64,000 nucleotides of DNA from Phreatobacter sp. (GCF_027532945.1 NZ_JAPZTZ010000008.1:1-64000); one strand, 5' to 3'; counted from the first letter of the stretch, positions 8,309 through 17,484 are shown. The notes: generated from the letters alone by a model not told the origin. Translations and numbers: made by a program.

Positions 8309-8860
8309 ATGCTGCTCCTCGCCGCTCCCCTGCGTCTCGCCGCCCTCGCCTTGCTTGCCGCGACGCCAGCAGTCGCGCAGCCCGTCGAGCTACCGCAGCG
8401 GCGTCCCGGCTACTGGGAGATCCGCATGATGACCGGCGGCGGCCCCGGTGGGCAGGAATTCATCCTGCAGACCTGCACCGATGCCGCCACCGAGCGGCAG
8501 ATGGTGGAATATGGCTTCGGCCAGATGGGGCGTACCTGCCAACGCTTCGACATCCGCCGCGACGGCGAGGACTATGTCATCGAGACGGACTGCCTCATCG
8601 GCCAGACCCGCACCACCGCCCGTTCGGTCATCTCGGGCGACCTGCGCCAGGCCTATTCCCTGCGCGTCGAGGGCACGATCCAGACCATCGGCCAGTCGGA
8701 GTTCCAGCAGACCCTGACCACCCAGCAAGGCCGCTTCGTCTCGGCGCGCTGTGGCGGCGGCCTGCGCCCCGGCGACATCCTCCTGCCCGGCGGCCAGCGG
8801 CTCAACATCCGCGACCTCGCCGCCTCCAACGCACCGGCCGAGGGCACGCGCCGTCCCTGA
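8309..8860 (+). CDS. DUF3617 family secreted protein
   Basis: A 183-residue exported protein. The signal peptide (LLLAAPLRLAALALLAATPA) ends at AVAQ. The mature part opens with RRPGYWEIRM, the motif that defines the DUF3617 family, and has four cysteines spaced as in that family (TCTDAATE, RTCQRFD, TDCLIGQ, ARCGGGL). Function unknown; these proteins are periplasmic and widespread in proteobacteria. It is transcribed divergently from the beta-propeller gene and converges on the monooxygenase gene five bases away. Confidence 0.75.
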   Translation: MLLLAAPLRLAALALLAATPAVAQPVELPQRRPGYWEIRMMTGGGPGGQEFILQTCTDAATERQMVEYGFGQMGRTCQRFDIRRDGEDYVIETDCLIGQTRTTARSVISGDLRQAYSLRVEGTIQTIGQSEFQQTLTTQQGRFVSARCGGGLRPGDILLPGGQRLNIRDLAASNAPAEGTRRP

Positions 8861-8865
8861 GGCTC

Positions 8866-10041
8866 TTAGGGCCGCCAGCCGTAGATCCAGTCCTGCGAGG
8901 CAACGATGCCGCCGCCCATGACGCGGATGGCGAGGTCGCGTGCCAGAGCCGCAGGCCCTTTCAGGTGGTAGATGGCTCCGTTCCGCCGCGCGAGCGCCTG
9001 GACGCGGGCGACGCGGGCCTTGCGGCGCGCGGCGAAGCGGCGGAAGGCCGCCGCGAGGTCGTCCGGCGTCGTCGCCGCTTCATCCGCCAGCACGGCCGCG
9101 TCCTCGATCGCCATCGCGCCGCCCTGGGCGACGAAGGGCAGCATCGGATGGGCGGCATCCCCCATCAGTGTCACCGGTCCACGCTCCGGTCCGAACCAGG
9201 CGGGGCGGTCGGCGAGCGACCAGCATTGCCAGTCGTCCACCCGCGCCACGACCTCGCGCAGGGCGGCGGGCCAGCCGGCGAGCCGGCGGGCGAGGAGAGC
9301 CGGGTCGCCGGGCGCCCGCCAGCCCTCGACCGGCGCGTCGGCTTTCAGAAGCACGACGATGTTGAACAGGCGGCCCGTGCGCAGGGGATAGTGGACGCAA
9401 TGGGCATCGGCCCCAAGCCAGAGGCCGAGCCGTCCGCCGGCGAGCGCCTGCGGCACCGCTTCCATCGGCATGGTGGCGCGCCAGGCGACGCGGCGGCGAA
9501 AGTCGGGCGGAGCCCCATCCCCCAGCGCCGCACGGACCGCCGAGCGCAGGCCATCGGCACCGACAAGAGCCTCAGTGGTGGCGCTGTTTCGCTCGCCATC
9601 GCGGCTGAGGTCGAGCCTCACCCCGTCGCTCGCCAGGGCGAGGCCGGTGACCGTGACACCCGTCTCGATATGGATGGCGCTCTCGGACCGGCAGGCCGCC
9701 GCGAGGATGGCGAGAAGATCGGCACGGTGGATCACCCACCAGGGCGCACCATAGCGGCGCGCCACGGCCTCACCGAGTTCGGCACTGGCAAGCGTACCGC
9801 CGGTGGTCGCGCTCCGCACCACCATGGCCTCGGGCACCACGGCCGGCGTGGCAAGCGCGTCACCGAGCCCGAGGTCGACCAGGATCCGGCTGGCATTGGG
9901 GGAGAGCTGGATTCCGGCCCCGATTTCGTCGAGGGCCACCGCCCGCTCAAGCACGGTGACGGAAAAGCCGCGGCGGGCCAGTGTCAGGGCGGCGGTCAGC
10001 CCGCCGATCCCTGCGCCCGCGATGGTGACCGTGCCGGGCAC
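8866..10041 (-). CDS. FAD-dependent aromatic monooxygenase (salicylate hydroxylase-like)
   Basis: This 391-residue flavoprotein has the FAD-binding GAGIGGLTAALTLARRG motif at residues 8-24, the AEGxRSxVR-like segment GADGLRSAVRAALG, and the second FAD motif LMGDAAHPMLPFVAQGG. These place it in the UbiH/NahG group of class A monooxygenases that hydroxylate aromatic rings using NAD(P)H and oxygen. The substrate cannot be read from the sequence. It is directly followed on the same strand upstream by the zf-CHCC gene (7-base gap), so the two may be cotranscribed. Confidence 0.85.
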   Translation of the reverse strand: MPGTVTIAGAGIGGLTAALTLARRGFSVTVLERAVALDEIGAGIQLSPNASRILVDLGLGDALATPAVVPEAMVVRSATTGGTLASAELGEAVARRYGAPWWVIHRADLLAILAAACRSESAIHIETGVTVTGLALASDGVRLDLSRDGERNSATTEALVGADGLRSAVRAALGDGAPPDFRRRVAWRATMPMEAVPQALAGGRLGLWLGADAHCVHYPLRTGRLFNIVVLLKADAPVEGWRAPGDPALLARRLAGWPAALREVVARVDDWQCWSLADRPAWFGPERGPVTLMGDAAHPMLPFVAQGGAMAIEDAAVLADEAATTPDDLAAAFRRFAARRKARVARVQALARRNGAIYHLKGPAALARDLAIRVMGGGIVASQDWIYGWRP

Positions 10042-10048
10042 GGCCCGA

Positions 10049-10297
10049 TCAGGCCTCGGCGAGGGCTTTCACATAGGCGCCGGCCGGACGGGTCTCGTCG
10101 GCATGCAGCGCCGGATCGTGCTTGTAGAGCGTCGAGCAATAGGGGCAGACGATCTCGGTATCGCCGCCCATGTCGAGGAAGACATGCGGATGGTCGAAGG
10201 GCGCCCGGGCGCCCATGCACTGGAATTCCTTCACGCCGATATGGATGACAGCGACGCCGTCGTCATTGGCGAAATGGGGCACGACGTGATCGGCCAT
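10049..10297 (-). CDS. Zinc-finger zf-CHCC protein
   Basis: An 82-residue protein with a C27...H38...C51xxC54 pattern (FQCMGA, DHPHVFLDMG, VCPYCSTLY). It is the domain shared with the mitochondrial complex I subunit NDUFS6 and found as a free-standing protein in alphaproteobacteria. It probably binds one zinc. The ATG at 10297 (MADHVVPHFA) is preferred over a start at 10348 because homologues begin here. It lies just upstream of the monooxygenase gene. Confidence 0.85.
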   Translation of the reverse strand: MADHVVPHFANDDGVAVIHIGVKEFQCMGARAPFDHPHVFLDMGGDTEIVCPYCSTLYKHDPALHADETRPAGAYVKALAEA

Positions 10298-10370
10298 GGC
10301 GGAACCTCGTGGATGATGGCGCGGACCATAATGCCCGCGCCGCGGCAAGGGAAGCGTGATGGAGGGATGG

Positions 10371-11000
10371 TCAGGCCGTGAGCCAGCCGAAGCTCACCAG
10401 CGCTGCGGCGACAAGCGCCGCCACCAGGGCGAGGACGAGGAGCGTGGCGACGATCCCGATGGCATGGCCAAGGGCGACGAGCAGGCCGTCCTCCTCCAGA
10501 ATGCCGATGGAGAGCACCACCAGTGCCACGCCCGGCGGGAAATTGCCGATCCACGACAGCGGCAGCGCGAGAATGGCGCCGAGCAGCACGAACATGGCGC
10601 CGAGCACCACATGCATCGGCCCGCGTGTCATGCCGGTCCAGCGCGGCCGGGCGACCTGCTCCAGTCGCTCGACCCAGGAGACGGTGCGATCGACCATGGC
10701 GGCGAGTTGCTCACGCGGCATGGTCTTGTCGGCGACGAAACCGGGCATCCACGGCGCATGGCGGCCGATCATCATCTGCAGGCCGACCAGGGCGATGACA
10801 ACGCCGGAGACGGTCGAGACACCGGGGATCATCGGGATGATGTTGGGCAGCGCGAAAATGAGGACGAGCAGGCCAAAGCCGCGATCGCCAAGCGAGGCCG
10901 TCAGGTCGCCGAGCGAGATTCGCTCGCCGTTGCCGATGGTCTTCAGCCCGCGGAACACCTCCGACGTGCGGAGCGCCCGCTCATCCATGCGGTCCGTCAA
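10371..11000 (-). CDS. ExoD family exopolysaccharide synthesis protein (copy 1)
   Basis: A 209-residue integral membrane protein. The N-terminal segment ISLGDLTASLGDRGFGLLVLIF and the ALPNIIPMIPG turn are diagnostic of ExoD, a family first tied to exopolysaccharide production and alkaline tolerance in rhizobia. The molecular role is unknown. Four to five hydrophobic segments are visible. A tandem paralogue lies 27 bases upstream on the same strand. The start could also be the ATG four codons downstream (MDERALRT). Confidence 0.88.
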   Translation of the reverse strand: MTDRMDERALRTSEVFRGLKTIGNGERISLGDLTASLGDRGFGLLVLIFALPNIIPMIPGVSTVSGVVIALVGLQMMIGRHAPWMPGFVADKTMPREQLAAMVDRTVSWVERLEQVARPRWTGMTRGPMHVVLGAMFVLLGAILALPLSWIGNFPPGVALVVLSIGILEEDGLLVALGHAIGIVATLLVLALVAALVAAALVSFGWLTA

Positions 11001-11027
11001 TGCCTGTCTCCTCGCGGGTCCTCGTCC

Positions 11028-11648
11028 TCAGGTCAGCACGGCCAGGGCGCTAGCGAAGACTGTGTAGCCGATTCCCGCCCCCACGGCGGTGGCAACCGCG
11101 GCCAGCAAAAAGCCGGCGCTGACCAGCACGCCGTCGCGCTCGGTGAGGCCGAGGCCGAGGACGCAGAGCGCCAGGCCCTGCGGCATGGAGCCGATCCACG
11201 GGATCGGCAGGATGATGAGCAGCACGGCAAGGACGAGCACCGTGAGGCCGACAACGCGCCGGGCCGCTGGTCCGGCGGCCAGGGCGAAGCGCGGCTTGGT
11301 CACCCGCTCGATCCACCGCAGCAGCGGCAAGGTCCGCGCCATGACCTGGTTGAGCCGCTCGCGCGGCAGCGTCGTTCCGGCAATGCGGGCGGGCAGCCAG
11401 GGAACGTCACGCCCGACGACGATCTGGATAGCGAGCACCGCCAGGATGATGCCGGTCAGGATGGGCAGTCCCGGGATCGGCAGCAGGTTCGGCAGGCCGA
11501 AAAGGATCAGCGACAAGCCGAAGGCGCGGGTGCGCAGCGACGCCATCAGATCGCCGACGGTCAGGTTGCCGATCATCTCCGCCGGGCCGGATGCCTGGAC
11601 CGACATCAGCGAGGCAATGATCTGCGAGGTCTTTTCAGGGGTCTGCAC
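11028..11648 (-). CDS. ExoD family exopolysaccharide synthesis protein (copy 2)
   Basis: A 206-residue paralogue of the neighbouring ExoD gene, with TVGDLMASLRTRAFGLSLILF and GLPNLLPIPG at matching positions. I chose a GTG start at 11648 (reading VQTPEKTSQIIASL) because this segment aligns with the N-terminus of copy 1; the ATG at residue 16 is the alternative. No strong ribosome-binding site marks either. The two copies differ along their whole length, so the duplication is not recent. Membrane protein of unknown mechanism. Confidence 0.85.
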   Translation of the reverse strand: MQTPEKTSQIIASLMSVQASGPAEMIGNLTVGDLMASLRTRAFGLSLILFGLPNLLPIPGLPILTGIILAVLAIQIVVGRDVPWLPARIAGTTLPRERLNQVMARTLPLLRWIERVTKPRFALAAGPAARRVVGLTVLVLAVLLIILPIPWIGSMPQGLALCVLGLGLTERDGVLVSAGFLLAAVATAVGAGIGYTVFASALAVLT

Positions 11649-11748
11649 GCGGGCACCCGGACGAGGATGGGAGCGCGAACATAGTCTGCCGGGCGTTCCG
11701 CCGCCACTGGTCTCGTGACGAAATGACGCGGAGACAAATGCTTCGCAT

Positions 11749-12063
11749 TCAGTGCAACCGGCCGATTTCACGCGCCAGCCGCACCTCGCAGGGCCCGACG
11801 AGGCGTGAGGAGGCGATCCGCACCGCGTGGAGACGCCCGTCGAGGCTGCGCTCCCAGAACTCGAGGAACCGTCGCAACACTGGAAAATAGGGCGCCTGAT
11901 CGTAGTCCTGCCAGAGATAGAGCTGCAGGAAGAGCGGATGGTCGGGCATCCGATAGAGGATTTCGGCGGTGGTGAGGCTGTAGCCTTCGATCTGACGCAG
12001 GAAATCGGCATCCACGGCGCAGCGCCGGGACGCGGATGGCGTTGGTGAGCTCGGCAAGAGCAT
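11749..12063 (-). CDS. usg: Usg family protein
   Basis: A 104-residue protein whose core IEGYSLTTAEILYRMPDHP, then LWQDYDQAPYFPVLRRFLEFW, matches the Usg family. The name comes from an upstream gene in the trp region of some bacteria; the function is unknown. Start at the ATG complementary to 12061-12063; an upstream in-frame ATG at 12111 gives poorly conserved sequence. Here it stands alone next to exoD, with no trp genes in the window. Confidence 0.85.
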   Translation of the reverse strand: MLLPSSPTPSASRRCAVDADFLRQIEGYSLTTAEILYRMPDHPLFLQLYLWQDYDQAPYFPVLRRFLEFWERSLDGRLHAVRIASSRLVGPCEVRLAREIGRLH

Positions 12064-12230
12064 GGCGGCCTCCGGAAGGATGGGCGATGCACTGCCAGGG
12101 CCGGGACGCAACGATCCGGCTCCCGTTCCGCCATTTCGCGCCCGCCATGGTTAGCAAAGGGTGAACGGCGCGGCCGGTTTCCGGACTTCGCCGGAATGGT
12201 TGTGCAGATGACGTTATGCAACCATGACCC

Positions 12231-12920
12231 ATGCGCGTTCTCGCCGGCCTCGTCCTGCTGATCGGCTCGTCGCTGGCCGGCCATGCCGCCGAGCCGCCCC
12301 CCGGTACCGTGCGCTATGCCAGTCTCGAGGGTGCCTTCGACGGCTTTCACATCGCCTCTGGCATGGACGTGCCGCTGGGTGGGCAGGGCTTCATGCTGCG
12401 CTTCACGGGCGGAAGCGGCCTGTCGCGGTTCCGCATGGACCCCGCGCTCCCGATCCACCTCACCGAGATCGCCGGCACGACCCGGCTGATGGGCGGCTGG
12501 CGGGTGAAGAATGACTGGGGCCTCGTCACCATCTATGCGGGTCTTGCGGTGGAGACCCGGCGGATCGCCCCTGCCCTGCCTGACCCGCAGGTTGGCACGC
12601 GGATCGGGCCGGCGATCGCCATCGATGCCTGGCTGACGCCTGCCGAGCGCCTGTCGGTCCAGCTGCTCGCCAGCTATGCGACGCCCTTCAGCGCGGCGAC
12701 GCTGCGCATTGCGCCCGGCTACGAGGTGATGCCCGGCATCCACGTGGGACCCGAGGCGACGTTCAGCGCCCATCACGGCACGTTGCGCACGCGGCTTGGG
12801 GGCCATGTCACCGGCCTGACCTTCGGCCCGCTCGGCATCCGCATCACCGCTGGCCTGGCGATGGACCGCGGCGGCCGCTCCGGCGCCTATGGCGGTATCG
12901 CTCTGTGGCGGTCCTATTGA
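12231..12920 (+). CDS. Probable BcsS-like outer-membrane or periplasmic beta-rich protein
   Basis: This 229-residue protein has a signal peptide (MRVLAGLVLLIGSSLAGHA, cleavage near AEPP) and a mature part of alternating glycine-rich strands ending in GGIALWRSY. That terminal aromatic residue is usual for outer-membrane beta-barrels. The order of motifs (YEVMPGIHVGPEATFSAH, HVTGLTFGPLGIRITAG) resembles the rhizobial cellulose-synthesis-associated BcsS family, but I see no cellulose synthase genes here. Treat the family name as tentative. Its 3' end overlaps that of the convergent GT39 gene by seven bases. Confidence 0.5.
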   Translation: MRVLAGLVLLIGSSLAGHAAEPPPGTVRYASLEGAFDGFHIASGMDVPLGGQGFMLRFTGGSGLSRFRMDPALPIHLTEIAGTTRLMGGWRVKNDWGLVTIYAGLAVETRRIAPALPDPQVGTRIGPAIAIDAWLTPAERLSVQLLASYATPFSAATLRIAPGYEVMPGIHVGPEATFSAHHGTLRTRLGGHVTGLTFGPLGIRITAGLAMDRGGRSGAYGGIALWRSY

Positions 12921-14458
12921 GCAAGGTCTGGAAGGCCGGCCGCGACGGGATCGCGGGCGACGAAGAGATGCAACCGGTCGATCGCTGCCGGCAGGCCGTA
13001 GCGCTCGCGCCAGCGCCGCTCGACGCTGCCGGCAGGCGTGACCGAGCCGTAAAGACGCCTCAGCCTTTGCTCAACCTCGGCGAGGCGGCGGCTTTCCACC
13101 GCGACGAGGACCGGCCGGCCGGCAAGCCTCGCCGTATCGAAGGCCGGCTCCATGACATAGCGCCCGCGCTCGCCGAACTGCACGATCGGCGGTCGGCCCG
13201 ACCCGTAGAAGCGCAGATGCGCCGTCGTCGTGTAGCTCGCCGTCCCGATGACCGCGGCGCCAGTCCTGTCGGCCGCTGCCTCGACCTCACGCGCCGCCTC
13301 AGGCCAGCCATGGAGTTGACCCGTCGGGTCGACGGCGAGCGGCGCGATGCGGAAGGCCGCGTGGCCAAGGAGAAGCACGCCGAGAACAACACCCGTCACC
13401 ACCGACCAGCGCAGCGACACGCGCAACACCGCAGCCAGCGGGCCGGCCGCAGGCACGGCGCGCGCGCCCATCACCGCCGCGGCGATGGAGGCCGGCAGCA
13501 GGCAGGCCGTCCAATTGCCCTGGACGCGATCGAACAGGCCGTACCAGACGAGATAGGCGACCAGCGGCAGGACCGAGACGACGATGAGCGTCTCGCCGGC
13601 GCTGCGGTCGCGGGCCATGCGGCGCAGCGCCACCCACAGGCCCCAGACGACGAGGAGACCCACCAGCGGTGTCAGCAGCGCCGCCTGGCCCGCGATGAAT
13701 TCCGGCACGAAGCGCGGGTCGAAGGCCTTCGGGACCGCCCGGCCGAACTGCTTGGTCAGCGAGGCGCCGCCCGCAGCAAGGTTCCACGCCACCACCGGCG
13801 CCATCACGGCGAGGCAGAGGATGCCTCCCGCATAGGGCCAGGGCGAGCGGAACCAGCGGCGCAGCTCCGGCACCAGGGCTAGCCACAGAAGGATGGCGAG
13901 GCCCAGGAAGACGGCCGTGTATTTCGACACGAAGGCGAGACCGACGGTCAGGCCCACCGCGAGCCACCAGGCGCCGCGCCCCGAGCGCCAGACCTCGACG
14001 AGAGCGAGCAGCGCCAGGGTCCAGAACAGGACGAGCGGCGTGTCGGGGGTGACGAGCAGCGCACCCGCCCCGAGGAAGAGCGTCGCCTGGACGAGGCCGG
14101 CGGCCCAGAGCGCGGCGATGCGGTCGTCGGTCAAGCGCCAGACGAGGCGCCAGACGCCGAGGCTTGCCGCCGCACCGAGCAGCACCGAGAGCCAGCGGAT
14201 GCCGAATTCCGTGTCGCCGAAGACGGCCGTGGAGAGGCGCACCAGCAGCGCCACCATCGGCGGATGGTCGAAATAGCCCCATGCGAGGTTCTTCGACCAG
14301 ATCCAGTAATAGGCCTCGTCGGCGGCAAGGCCGAGATGGCCGGCCGCAACCAGGCGGATCGCCGTCAGGACGGCGACGAGGAGGATGACGGCGCGCGCGC
14401 TGCCGGCCCAAAGGGGCGGCGGCTCAGCGGCGCCAGACGACGGCGGAGGATGCGGCAT
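12914..14458 (-). CDS. GT39-family glycosyltransferase (ArnT/PMT-like)
   Basis: A 514-residue polytopic membrane protein. The N-terminal periplasmic loop carries LAADEAYYWIWSKNLAWGYFD followed by HPPMVALL. This DEAYY/DHPP pattern is typical of ArnT and related transferases, which move a sugar from an undecaprenyl-phosphate carrier onto lipid or protein. About ten hydrophobic segments follow, then a soluble C-terminal domain. The ATG at 14458 lies inside the end of the upstream GT2-GtrA gene (35-base overlap), implying coupled translation. The acceptor is unknown. Confidence 0.85.
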   Translation of the reverse strand: MPHPPPSSGAAEPPPLWAGSARAVILLVAVLTAIRLVAAGHLGLAADEAYYWIWSKNLAWGYFDHPPMVALLVRLSTAVFGDTEFGIRWLSVLLGAAASLGVWRLVWRLTDDRIAALWAAGLVQATLFLGAGALLVTPDTPLVLFWTLALLALVEVWRSGRGAWWLAVGLTVGLAFVSKYTAVFLGLAILLWLALVPELRRWFRSPWPYAGGILCLAVMAPVVAWNLAAGGASLTKQFGRAVPKAFDPRFVPEFIAGQAALLTPLVGLLVVWGLWVALRRMARDRSAGETLIVVSVLPLVAYLVWYGLFDRVQGNWTACLLPASIAAAVMGARAVPAAGPLAAVLRVSLRWSVVTGVVLGVLLLGHAAFRIAPLAVDPTGQLHGWPEAAREVEAAADRTGAAVIGTASYTTTAHLRFYGSGRPPIVQFGERGRYVMEPAFDTARLAGRPVLVAVESRRLAEVEQRLRRLYGSVTPAGSVERRWRERYGLPAAIDRLHLFVARDPVAAGLPDLAQ

Positions 14459-15527
14459 AATTGAACACCGCGCCCATGATGGCGCCCGCCAGGCCTGAAA
14501 GCCACCATTCCACGTCGCCGGCATAGAGCCAGCTCGCCACCCCGACATTGCCGAAGGCGCCGATGCTGCAGACGACATAGAAGAGCAGCAGGCCGGTGAA
14601 GAACCGGCTGCCCTTCAGCCGCGCGTCGCGATAGGTGAACTCGTTGTTGATGACGAAGTTCGAGGTCATGGCGACGATGGTGGCCGCCGTCTGGGCCCAT
14701 TCGAACCGCAGGCCGAACGACAGGCCCGCATAGAGCGCGGCGAGATGGACGACGAGGCCGCTCGCCCCGACGAGGGCGAAGAAGATGAAGCGCAGCGGGA
14801 TGAGCCCGCCGGAGAGCTTGTTGAGGACGAAGCCGATATAGTCGAGCGCCACCTTCGCATCGAGCTTGCTTTCGCCATGGATCCGCTCACGGAAGACGAA
14901 AGGCACCTCCGCAACCTTCGGCACGCGCTGCACCGATGCGGCGATGTCGGCGAGGATCTTGAAGCCGGTGGTGGCGAGCCGCGGCGCCACATCCTCGACG
15001 ATCTCGCGGCGGATCATGAAGAAGCCGGACATGGGATCGCTCAGCGGCGCCTTGAGCACCATGTCCGACAGCTTGCGGCCGAGGTCCGAAATGGCCTGGC
15101 GGACCGGCGAGAGGCCCTCGGTTTTGGAGCCGCCGTCGATGTTGCGGCTGGCCACGACCAGTTCGGCGCCGCCGCGGATCTTCTCGAGCATGGCCGGCAG
15201 GATGGTCTCGTCATGCTGCAAGTCGGCGTCCATCACCGCCACCACGGGAGCGGAGGAGGCGAGCATCCCCTCGATGCAGGCCCCCGCGAGGCCACGGCGG
15301 CCGACACGGCGGATGCAACGGATGCGCGGATCGCTGCGCGACAGGTCCTTTACGAGGGCGGAGGTTCCATCCGGGCTATTGTCGTCGACGACGATCATCT
15401 CCCAGGCGACGCCGGCGAGCACCTCAGCGAGCCGGCGCGCGAGTTCCGGCACGTTCTCGCGCTCATTGTAGCTGGGCACGACCACCGTCAGTTCGGGGGC
15501 GCCGGTGGTGGGGCTGTCGCTGGTCAT
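14424..15527 (-). CDS. GT2 glycosyltransferase fused to a GtrA-like membrane domain
   Basis: A 367-residue fusion. Residues 10-240 form a polyprenyl-phosphate mannose synthase-like GT2 domain: VVVPSYNERENVPEL at the start, IVVDDNSPDGT, and the DxD site VMDADLQHDE. Residues 245-367 are a GtrA domain with four membrane segments (FVINNEFTYRD motif). Such fusions make a lipid-linked sugar and flip it for a partner GT39 enzyme, which is exactly the next gene. The ATG at 15527 was chosen because the GT2 core begins within a dozen residues. Confidence 0.88.
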   Translation of the reverse strand: MTSDSPTTGAPELTVVVPSYNERENVPELARRLAEVLAGVAWEMIVVDDNSPDGTSALVKDLSRSDPRIRCIRRVGRRGLAGACIEGMLASSAPVVAVMDADLQHDETILPAMLEKIRGGAELVVASRNIDGGSKTEGLSPVRQAISDLGRKLSDMVLKAPLSDPMSGFFMIRREIVEDVAPRLATTGFKILADIAASVQRVPKVAEVPFVFRERIHGESKLDAKVALDYIGFVLNKLSGGLIPLRFIFFALVGASGLVVHLAALYAGLSFGLRFEWAQTAATIVAMTSNFVINNEFTYRDARLKGSRFFTGLLLFYVVCSIGAFGNVGVASWLYAGDVEWWLSGLAGAIMGAVFNYAASSAVVWRR

Positions 15528-15562
15528 CTGGCGCGGGTCATAGACCCCGCCGCGCGAGGCGG

Positions 15563-16234
15563 TCAAGCGAGGCCGGGACGCGACGCAACGGCATGGAGGG
15601 CATAGCCGCGATAGGGTCGCTCCAGCCGCCAGGTGGTGCCGCCATGGGCCACGACCTCGGAAAAGACGGCGGCGAAATCGTCGCGCGGCGTCACATGGAA
15701 CAGGGCGAGCCAGCTGCGCAACACCGCCTTGAACGTCGCGGGGAGATGCTCCTGCCCGCCGAAATCCACCACGTGCAGCGAACCTCCCGGCGCCACCGCC
15801 GCCATGGCACGCGTGAGTGCATCCCGCCACGGCGGGATCATCGAGAGGGTGTAGGAGCAGAAGACGCGGTCGAAGCCGTCGCGGGCGAAGGTCGCCAGCG
15901 GATCGAACGTGGCAGCATCGGCCTTGGCGAGACGGATGCGGTCGGTGAGGCCCGCCCGCTCCACCGCCTTGCGCGCCTCGGCCAGCATGACCGGGCTGAC
16001 ATCGAAGCCGTAGAGCCGCGCCTCAGGGTGCATCCGCGCAGCGACGATGAGGTTGCGCCCCGTTCCGCAGCCGACCTCCAGGATCGTGCCGCCCGGTGGC
16101 GGCGCGAGGCTTTCGATCAGCGGATCGCGCCCGAGCAGGTAGAACTTGCGCGTCGCGTCATAGATGCCGGCCTGCCAGCGGTAGATGGCATCCATCTTCT
16201 CGCCGGCCGGCAGCGTCTCGGTCGACATGGTCAT
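15563..16234 (-). CDS. btaB: Betaine lipid N-methyltransferase BtaB
   Basis: A 223-residue SAM-dependent methyltransferase with the binding motif TILEVGCGTGRNLI near residue 50 and FCSYTLSMIPPW as post-motif. In the company of btaA it should add three methyl groups to diacylglyceryl-homoserine, completing the phosphorus-free betaine lipid DGTS. The ATG at 16234 is strongly supported because it overlaps the btaA stop codon as ATGA (16231-16234). An upstream in-frame start is only possible inside btaA. Confidence 0.9.
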   Translation of the reverse strand: MTMSTETLPAGEKMDAIYRWQAGIYDATRKFYLLGRDPLIESLAPPPGGTILEVGCGTGRNLIVAARMHPEARLYGFDVSPVMLAEARKAVERAGLTDRIRLAKADAATFDPLATFARDGFDRVFCSYTLSMIPPWRDALTRAMAAVAPGGSLHVVDFGGQEHLPATFKAVLRSWLALFHVTPRDDFAAVFSEVVAHGGTTWRLERPYRGYALHAVASRPGLA

Positions 16235-17484
16235 GGCGTGCCGAGGGTGTAGAGGTGGAAGCCGCCATAGATCGACGAGCGGTCGCGCGCCGTCCAGGCA
16301 CGGCAACGCTCGGCGTCATAGTCCCAGCGGTCGAGGACCTCCGGCACCACGCGGCCGGGGAGCAGGCTCTCCTCGGCGGCGGTGCGGAAGATGACGCGGG
16401 CGCCGGGGCGCGCGGTGCGGGTGATCTCGGCCCACAGACGGTTGAGCATCTCGTCGGTCATCCAGTCCTGCGCATCGAGCAGCACATAGACGTCGCGCGA
16501 GGCCTCCGGCAGGGCGGCGAGGTGATCGATGAAGTTCTCGTGGCGGACATCGACGCGCTCGGCGCGAGCGCTGACCGCCGCGAAGTTCTCCGGTGCCAGA
16601 TAGGGTGGGACGGCACCGACGCCGCCGGGCTGGTAGCGCCGGCCGAAGGCCTGCCAGGCAAAATAGTTGCGCTCCAGCGGGAAGTCGCAGGCGAGGCGCT
16701 CGAGGCGCGCCACCAGCACTGCCTCCATGCCGCTGCCCTCGGGCGCGGAGGAGAGCAGCGCCCGATACTGCGCCGGCGGGATGCCGAGGCCGTAGAGAGA
16801 GGCCGGGTTCTTCACCAGCCAGCGCACCAGGCCGGAGGAGAAGAGCGGGCGCAGTTCCGTTTCGAAGATGGCGCGCTGCTCGGCAAGGCTAGTGGCCGCC
16901 AGCATCTTGCGGGGGTCACGGCCGTGCAGGCGCGCCACCGCATGGCCGGTGCCGATCATCCAGCCGAGCAGGCCCTTGCGGTAGAGATTGTCGGCGAAAT
17001 CCTCGATGCGACGCCGGCCGGTGAGGCTGCGCTTCTCCCAATAGGCACGGGTGACGGGATCGAGACGATCGGCGAGATGGGCGTCGAAGGCCGCGACATT
17101 GTCGCGGCTGTCAGCCTCGCCGAAGAAGCGGAAGAAGCTCTCGTGGTCGGGCAGGAACCGCGCCGCGGCGATCTTCAGCCGGTTCAGCGCGATGTGGTTC
17201 TCGTTGAGGTCGAGCGCGGTGACGCGGGCCGGGCCGGCGACGAGATAGCTCAGCACATTGCAGCCGCCAGAGGCGATGGCGACCACGTGGTCCTCCCCCG
17301 TCAGCGCCATGGCCTCCATGTCGATCTCCGGATCCTCCCAGATCTGCGGATAGACGAGGCCGGAGAACATCAGCGTGAAAAGACGTTCCTGCAGGCCGGC
17401 GGGGGAGAGTGGGCGATGGCGCGTCACGGCGCGCTTCAGGTTGTGATGGGTCGCCTTGCGAGTCTCGCCTGCCACCAGGGCCAT
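16231..17484 (-). CDS. btaA: Diacylglycerol 3-amino-3-carboxypropyltransferase BtaA
   Basis: A 417-residue member of the BtaA (DUF3419) family, which transfers the aminocarboxypropyl group of SAM to diacylglycerol to start betaine lipid synthesis. Recognisable stretches are LVYPQIWEDPEID near residue 43, ASGGCNVLSYL, and the acidic SAM site VTALDLNENHIALNRLK. The family is usually about this long. It forms an operon with btaB. In other alphaproteobacteria betaine lipids replace phospholipids when phosphate is scarce; a possible Pho box lies about 75 bases upstream of this start. Confidence 0.92.
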   Translation of the reverse strand: MALVAGETRKATHHNLKRAVTRHRPLSPAGLQERLFTLMFSGLVYPQIWEDPEIDMEAMALTGEDHVVAIASGGCNVLSYLVAGPARVTALDLNENHIALNRLKIAAARFLPDHESFFRFFGEADSRDNVAAFDAHLADRLDPVTRAYWEKRSLTGRRRIEDFADNLYRKGLLGWMIGTGHAVARLHGRDPRKMLAATSLAEQRAIFETELRPLFSSGLVRWLVKNPASLYGLGIPPAQYRALLSSAPEGSGMEAVLVARLERLACDFPLERNYFAWQAFGRRYQPGGVGAVPPYLAPENFAAVSARAERVDVRHENFIDHLAALPEASRDVYVLLDAQDWMTDEMLNRLWAEITRTARPGARVIFRTAAEESLLPGRVVPEVLDRWDYDAERCRAWTARDRSSIYGGFHLYTLGTP

